DNA of 64,000 bases, from the NCBI GenBank assembly GCA_029262515.1, contig JAJCZH010000038.1, positions 38,775-102,774 on the forward strand. Reading direction: 5' to 3'. Below, in pieces: positions 63,383 through 64,000 of this stretch. The translations under genes and the position numbers were made by a program. Origin of the DNA: Deltaproteobacteria bacterium. Lineage in GTDB: Bacteria; Desulfobacterota; GWC2-55-46; JADFVP01. Each line of letters opens with the position of its first letter. Position 1 is the stretch's first letter. Below the pieces are notes generated by a model. It was not told the DNA's origin. It did no database searches and was given only the letters and a program-made list of their open reading frames with translations.

Positions 63383-63438
63383 GTTCTGCCTTTCCTAAAC
63401 GTACCGGACCCGGGTCGCAAGAACAGCTCCGACACGTG

Positions 63439-64000
63439 CTAATTGCTCCTCGACACGATTCTATGCGCAATGGCACGAAGTGGATCGGCCTTTGAATCGA
63501 ATACGCTTATAGCCTCAATAGCTATATCAACCAGTTCAGAAGCACGGTTTTTTGACTCTGCAATACCGAGATGCGAAGGGTATGTAGCCTTGCCGCGCAG
63601 TTCATCCATACCGGCCTTCTTGCCTAACTCTTCGTCCGTGCCTTCAACGTCGAGGATGTCATCGGCGATCTGAAAGGCGAGGCCTATAGCCTCGCCGTAG
63701 CGTGTAAGAGCGCCGAGCTCTTCTTCTGTGGCGCCACCTAAAATCGCGCCGCACCTGACTGAAGCAAGTATCAGTTTGCCGGTTTTATGGATATGAATAT
63801 ACTCCAATACCGGAAAAGGAATATCACGCCCCTCAGACTCTATATCGACCACCTGGCCCCCGATCATTCCGGTCGAGCCTGCTGCGGTGGAGAGTTCTAC
63901 AATCGCTTGCACAACCAAAGCGGATTCAACACTTACTGTCCGTCCAACAAGTTCAAATGCCGAAGTCAAGAGCGCATCCCCGGCCAGTATGGCCATTGCA
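63439..64000 (-). CDS. ispA: Polyprenyl (farnesyl/geranylgeranyl) diphosphate synthase, partial
   Basis: Only the C-terminal ~187 residues lie in the window; the N-terminus and the first Asp-rich motif are beyond the right edge. Visible are the GDALLTSAFE block, the second Asp-rich motif LAFQIADDILDVEGT and the end KADPLRAIAHRIVSR. It condenses IPP with allylic diphosphates. The product length depends on residues before the first Asp motif, which cannot be seen. It is 56 bases upstream of dxs and in operon with it. Confidence 0.9.
   Translation of the reverse strand, partial: AMAILAGDALLTSAFELVGRTVSVESALVVQAIVELSTAAGSTGMIGGQVVDIESEGRDIPFPVLEYIHIHKTGKLILASVRCGAILGGATEEELGALTRYGEAIGLAFQIADDILDVEGTDEELGKKAGMDELRGKATYPSHLGIAESKNRASELVDIAIEAISVFDSKADPLRAIAHRIVSRSN

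Noticed and set aside
1..64000. CRISPR array
   Set aside because: No regularly spaced direct repeats with unique spacers and no cas genes were seen.

Overview
The window looks like chromosomal DNA of a Gram-negative, probably anaerobic bacterium of the broad deltaproteobacterial/Desulfobacterota type or a neighbouring candidate phylum. The pointers are outer-membrane and lipoprotein genes, a folate-type TrmFO, an NfnAB-type electron-bifurcating pair, a PPi-type phosphofructokinase signature, many hybrid sensor kinases and a sigma-54-type promoter. No rRNA or other marker is present, so the species cannot be named.

Layout. 0.28-5.8 kb: end of a surface-glycan locus (sugar aminotransferase, B12 radical SAM enzyme, FAD oxidoreductase, GT39-like transferase with TPRs). 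5.8-10.4 kb: YgjP-like metalloprotein, ABC-F ATPase, DeaD helicase. 10.5-19 kb: signalling block with a frameshifted, truncated hybrid kinase, a TMTC-like TPR membrane protein, a REC-PAS-GGDEF-EAL protein and a hybrid kinase with a CLRCH haem-type sensor. 19.5-27.1 kb: a functional-amyloid-like (Fap-like) secretion operon behind a candidate sigma-54 promoter with two upstream sites. It has four secreted subunits, a stand-alone C39 peptidase and a coiled-coil/beta-barrel FapF-like exporter. 27.7-29.2 kb: an AT-rich sodium:solute symporter that looks foreign.

29.7-38.2 kb: an 8.5-kb element integrated into tRNA-Glu, bounded by 46-bp direct repeats. Near its ends lie direct repeats that look like integrase arm sites. 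It carries a tyrosine integrase, an excisionase-like HTH, a HUH rolling-circle Rep with an iteron/hairpin region upstream, and a SpoVG-like protein. Its cargo is a DUF3578-HNH nuclease, a NUDIX protein and an unknown protein, plus a nested pair of IS3-family insertions.

38.2-64 kb: ordinary chromosome, mostly on the minus strand. It holds tRNA-Glu and tRNA-Lys, cutA, a broken Mut7-C gene, a DASS transporter, PPi-type PFK, an orphan histidine kinase, a PgaB-C-like glycosidase with TPRs, and radA. Divergent from radA is a HEAT/HD-GYP pair sharing one N-terminal domain. Then follow trmFO, acylphosphatase, rsmI, an ABC-2 exporter, phoR/phoB, nfnA/nfnB, tlyA, dxs and a truncated ispA at the edge.

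The most interesting unit is the Fap-like operon. All four subunits carry, directly after their Sec signal peptides, a 12-residue motif of the double-glycine-leader type that C39 peptidases cut. This suggests periplasmic maturation of the amyloid-like subunits by the co-encoded C39 enzyme. Cyclic-di-GMP enzymes (GGDEF-EAL, HD-GYP) elsewhere in the window fit a biofilm lifestyle, but no direct link is visible.
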